Origin: an uncultured Luminiphilus sp.
Lineage (GTDB): Bacteria > Pseudomonadota > Gammaproteobacteria > Pseudomonadales > Halieaceae
Reading direction: 5' to 3'
Assembly: GCA_938091425.1 (NCBI GenBank)
Contig: CALKHC010000146.1
Location: 1-33,353 of the forward strand
DNA length: 33,353 bases
The notes under the pieces are model-generated. The model worked only from the letters and a program-made list of their open reading frames with translations, did not search any database and was not told where the DNA came from. Both the position numbers and the translations under genes were made by a program. Positions 32,401-33,353 of the stretch are shown one piece after another; the stretch's first letter is position 1; each line of letters begins with the position of its first letter.

Positions 32401-33353
32401 GCGCGGGCGTGATCGGCATCTGGCTGGGCGTGCTTACGAGCTCGCTCATTCTTTGCACTTTCCTCCGATTGACCCCCACTCCGCCGGGCTGGACGCGCGC
32501 CGCCAGCTTCCGGGGCACGCTGGCACGTTATCGACAAACCAAAATGAATCAGATTCAGCAGATGTGGGGCTGGAGCCTCACCGGCCAATACCTGCGTGCA
32601 CTGGCAGGTGTCAAATTCTCGCGGGTCGGGGCCTCAGAGTGCGATGAGTTAGTGAACCTGCTCCCTGAGCATCTCCATGCGGATGCCAACGTATTCATCG
32701 CGCAGGGGTGCTTCTGCAACATACTCGATGAGCACGGCGCTTTTCTGCTGACACAACCGGTTCAAATGCCTGCCGGGTTCTTTGCCAGTAACAACGCCAT
32801 GGTCGAACCGGGACCCATCCCCGGCAACCTGTTTCTGGGGGTATCGACACCACTCGGCCCCCACCTGTACCGACCGCAATACAACGACCGCCCCGATACC
32901 AAGCGCGTCCTTGCAGGCAACCCACCGTTGGAGATGGGCGCCACCGACCCTCAGAGTGCGCCCGCTCACCCGCTGCCATCACTCGGTATTTTTCTGGCGC
33001 GGTTCCTACTCAACGATCTGGGCTCCGTGGGTATCATCCCGGGGATCACGGTATTTTTGGCCACCGGCTTACTGGTCAGCCTCAACATGATGGGCTTTAG
33101 CAATGTGGGCGCGGCGTTGATCACCAGCATCGTTGTACCGCTGTCGTTGCCCCTGCTCGCACTGCTCGTCAAGCTGATCCTGGTGGGCAATCACTGGGGG
33201 CGTCATAACAGCGCGCCATTCTGGTCGGTGCGTCATTTCACCTACTTTCTGGCGCAGGACTGCTTCTTCCGCTTGATGACCGGCTTTATGAGCACGGTAT
33301 CGGGCACGGCACTCGCAAACCCGATCTTGCGACGCTTCGGCTGCCGAATTGGC
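29421..33353 (+). CDS. Pls/PosA-type membrane NRPS (A-T-transmembrane), 3' end outside window
   Basis: An open frame of 1,311 codons from the ATG at 29421 to the window edge. Adenylation domain: SGTTGQPKG near 210, TYGPTE at 348-353, RSGDR near 432, and lysine K552. Carrier domain: GAHS with attachment Ser615. Then membrane pairs (about 689-755, 947-1015, 1204-1256) alternate with soluble beta-helix-like domains, the third cut by the edge. No condensation or thioesterase domain is present. This is the layout of poly-epsilon-lysine synthetase (Pls), which polymerises amino acids in the membrane. An extra hydrophobic stretch (residues 1-18) precedes the A domain. It lies 33 nt after the amidinotransferase. 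The monomer is unknown. Confidence 0.9.
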   Translation, partial: MTLLWIALLPAAVTAAWARYRQVVASNACSPSPEPTLTQSYPSIPWGSHRHQEGVRWLHEIFERSAAQFPNLTALSVPETGESLTYAELNQLATQLASVIRDSVCEADQIVAVRLPQNSATVVALHLAILKAGATQCFIDPDAPDELFLRVLSDARPTLLISEALPAGYTGDFLSPDVLLRQAESGSSRACSAPWLDEPQTRLASLFYTSGTTGQPKGVECPHAGYVNLAQSYATFYHFVPGSDASSLTSSLGYDGSISEMYSAWVAGCEVVMLTKSALRSGPDLLPVLRDAQVTALFCPPVLLSTLTAHPERDLPYPICRYIVPAGEAFPASLIEPWSRARRQIINTYGPTEVSTDTSRQLLRPNEPVTIGSPFPGVSYTIVDPDTLKPLPHGEEGELCIGGVQLARGYRNLPEVTNERFIAHPALGQMYRSGDRCHVDPITLRVHFHGRIDAQLKVRGYRVEAQPIESLLQDQFTDIETAVLDCQNDELVALLRAPALWSDDTPTANIQPLNHALVGEAQQLISARFPPYAVPSRFFVVNQFELVPASGKINRRALPSVAEIAGLEALEGAVTPTVTDDNCASLSAEVLALCRAELGPTLDWHNDFIDWGAHSIAIARLTQRLQAAGYPVSVRGLLSETRTAAAIAELPTQRNDEQESVRSTTGTHAGSEAHSEGARQTGRSYGFRHFTVLQATAAVLLRVPLLLMAALGLAIIDPEELLLVGDIVGFLRATIIAYCVYMVVPFVNLAWVLLLRSIQAISVRTPRITTGRYQKFSSHHLQLWWLEQQADFVLKPLVKGLRSPVLFNWALKRLGADVHPKAFIAQSTEWYGPLSLISIGPEAVVQAGVQISSARWEGNEFVLDTIHVGHKARVGSRSMLCGGASLAHHSWLTPLSSLDTETEPNSQMSGVPGTKAGNYQPPKTPDLAPSSALTDAVIDLRNVITQFALELGLVIVPGAFIALLTTWFLGFEALSKVSLDANMLTGRDLLVMSGAGVIGIWLGVLTSSLILCTFLRLTPTPPGWTRAASFRGTLARYRQTKMNQIQQMWGWSLTGQYLRALAGVKFSRVGASECDELVNLLPEHLHADANVFIAQGCFCNILDEHGAFLLTQPVQMPAGFFASNNAMVEPGPIPGNLFLGVSTPLGPHLYRPQYNDRPDTKRVLAGNPPLEMGATDPQSAPAHPLPSLGIFLARFLLNDLGSVGIIPGITVFLATGLLVSLNMMGFSNVGAALITSIVVPLSLPLLALLVKLILVGNHWGRHNSAPFWSVRHFTYFLAQDCFFRLMTGFMSTVSGTALANPILRRFGCRIG

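Noticed and set aside
1-33353. CRISPR arrays, tRNA genes, transposases, phage or integrase genes
   Set aside because: None found. The only tandem repeat is the four-unit coding repeat at 25324-25371, which has no spacers.

Overview
The window looks like GC-rich chromosomal DNA from a marine-type gammaproteobacterium, probably near Halieaceae (OM60/NOR5) or another Pseudomonadales/Cellvibrionales-like lineage. The clues are an rmf gene of classic gammaproteobacterial type, the order pepN - DUF2797 - yeaC-like - rhomboid - nadK as I recall it from Pseudomonas, and a MoxR/Bat operon close by. The taxonomy is inference. I see no tRNA, rRNA, CRISPR array, insertion sequence or phage gene.

Layout. 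(1) 1-2252, minus strand: tsaB, uppP and a truncated M18 aminopeptidase, tightly packed. (2) 2301-3298: mobA (+) and a DUF3429 membrane protein (-) converge on one shared CTAG. Upstream of the DUF3429 gene a strong hairpin and U-tract end directly at its ribosome binding site, like an attenuator. (3) 3299-3902 is the only long non-coding stretch; it holds hairpins and an inverted GTCATTGCGA motif. (4) 3903-4106: rmf, with its own terminator. (5) 4215-10968: a complete MoxR - DUF58 - DUF4381 - VWA (BatA) - VWA/TPR (BatB/C fusion) - BatD operon, preceded by a perfect 9-bp inverted repeat. (6) 10990-21389: a nine-gene minus-strand run of crotonase, molybdopterin oxidoreductase, lipA, glycosyltransferase, nadK, rhomboid, DUF1315, DUF2797 and pepN, many joined by overlaps or gaps of 1-2 nt. 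(7) 21559-24696: an asparagine synthase divergent from a second glycosyltransferase. (8) 24798-27709: an NTF2-like exported protein, an SDR dehydrogenase with a tandem-repeat N-terminus, and a Tat-exported flavoprotein dehydrogenase, probably one catabolic or redox unit. (9) 27846-33353: a small exported two-cysteine protein of unknown family, an arginine:glycine-type amidinotransferase, and a very large unfinished gene for a Pls/PosA-type synthetase (adenylation, carrier, then membrane segments alternating with beta-helix domains).

The most interesting locus is the last. A guanidino-group transferase lies 33 nt upstream of a membrane-bound, condensation-domain-free NRPS of the kind that makes poly-epsilon-lysine. 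This suggests a pathway to a guanidino-amino-acid polymer, oligomer or conjugate. The gene pairing is seen in the sequence; the product is inferred. The synthetase runs off the right edge, so the rest of the cluster is not visible.
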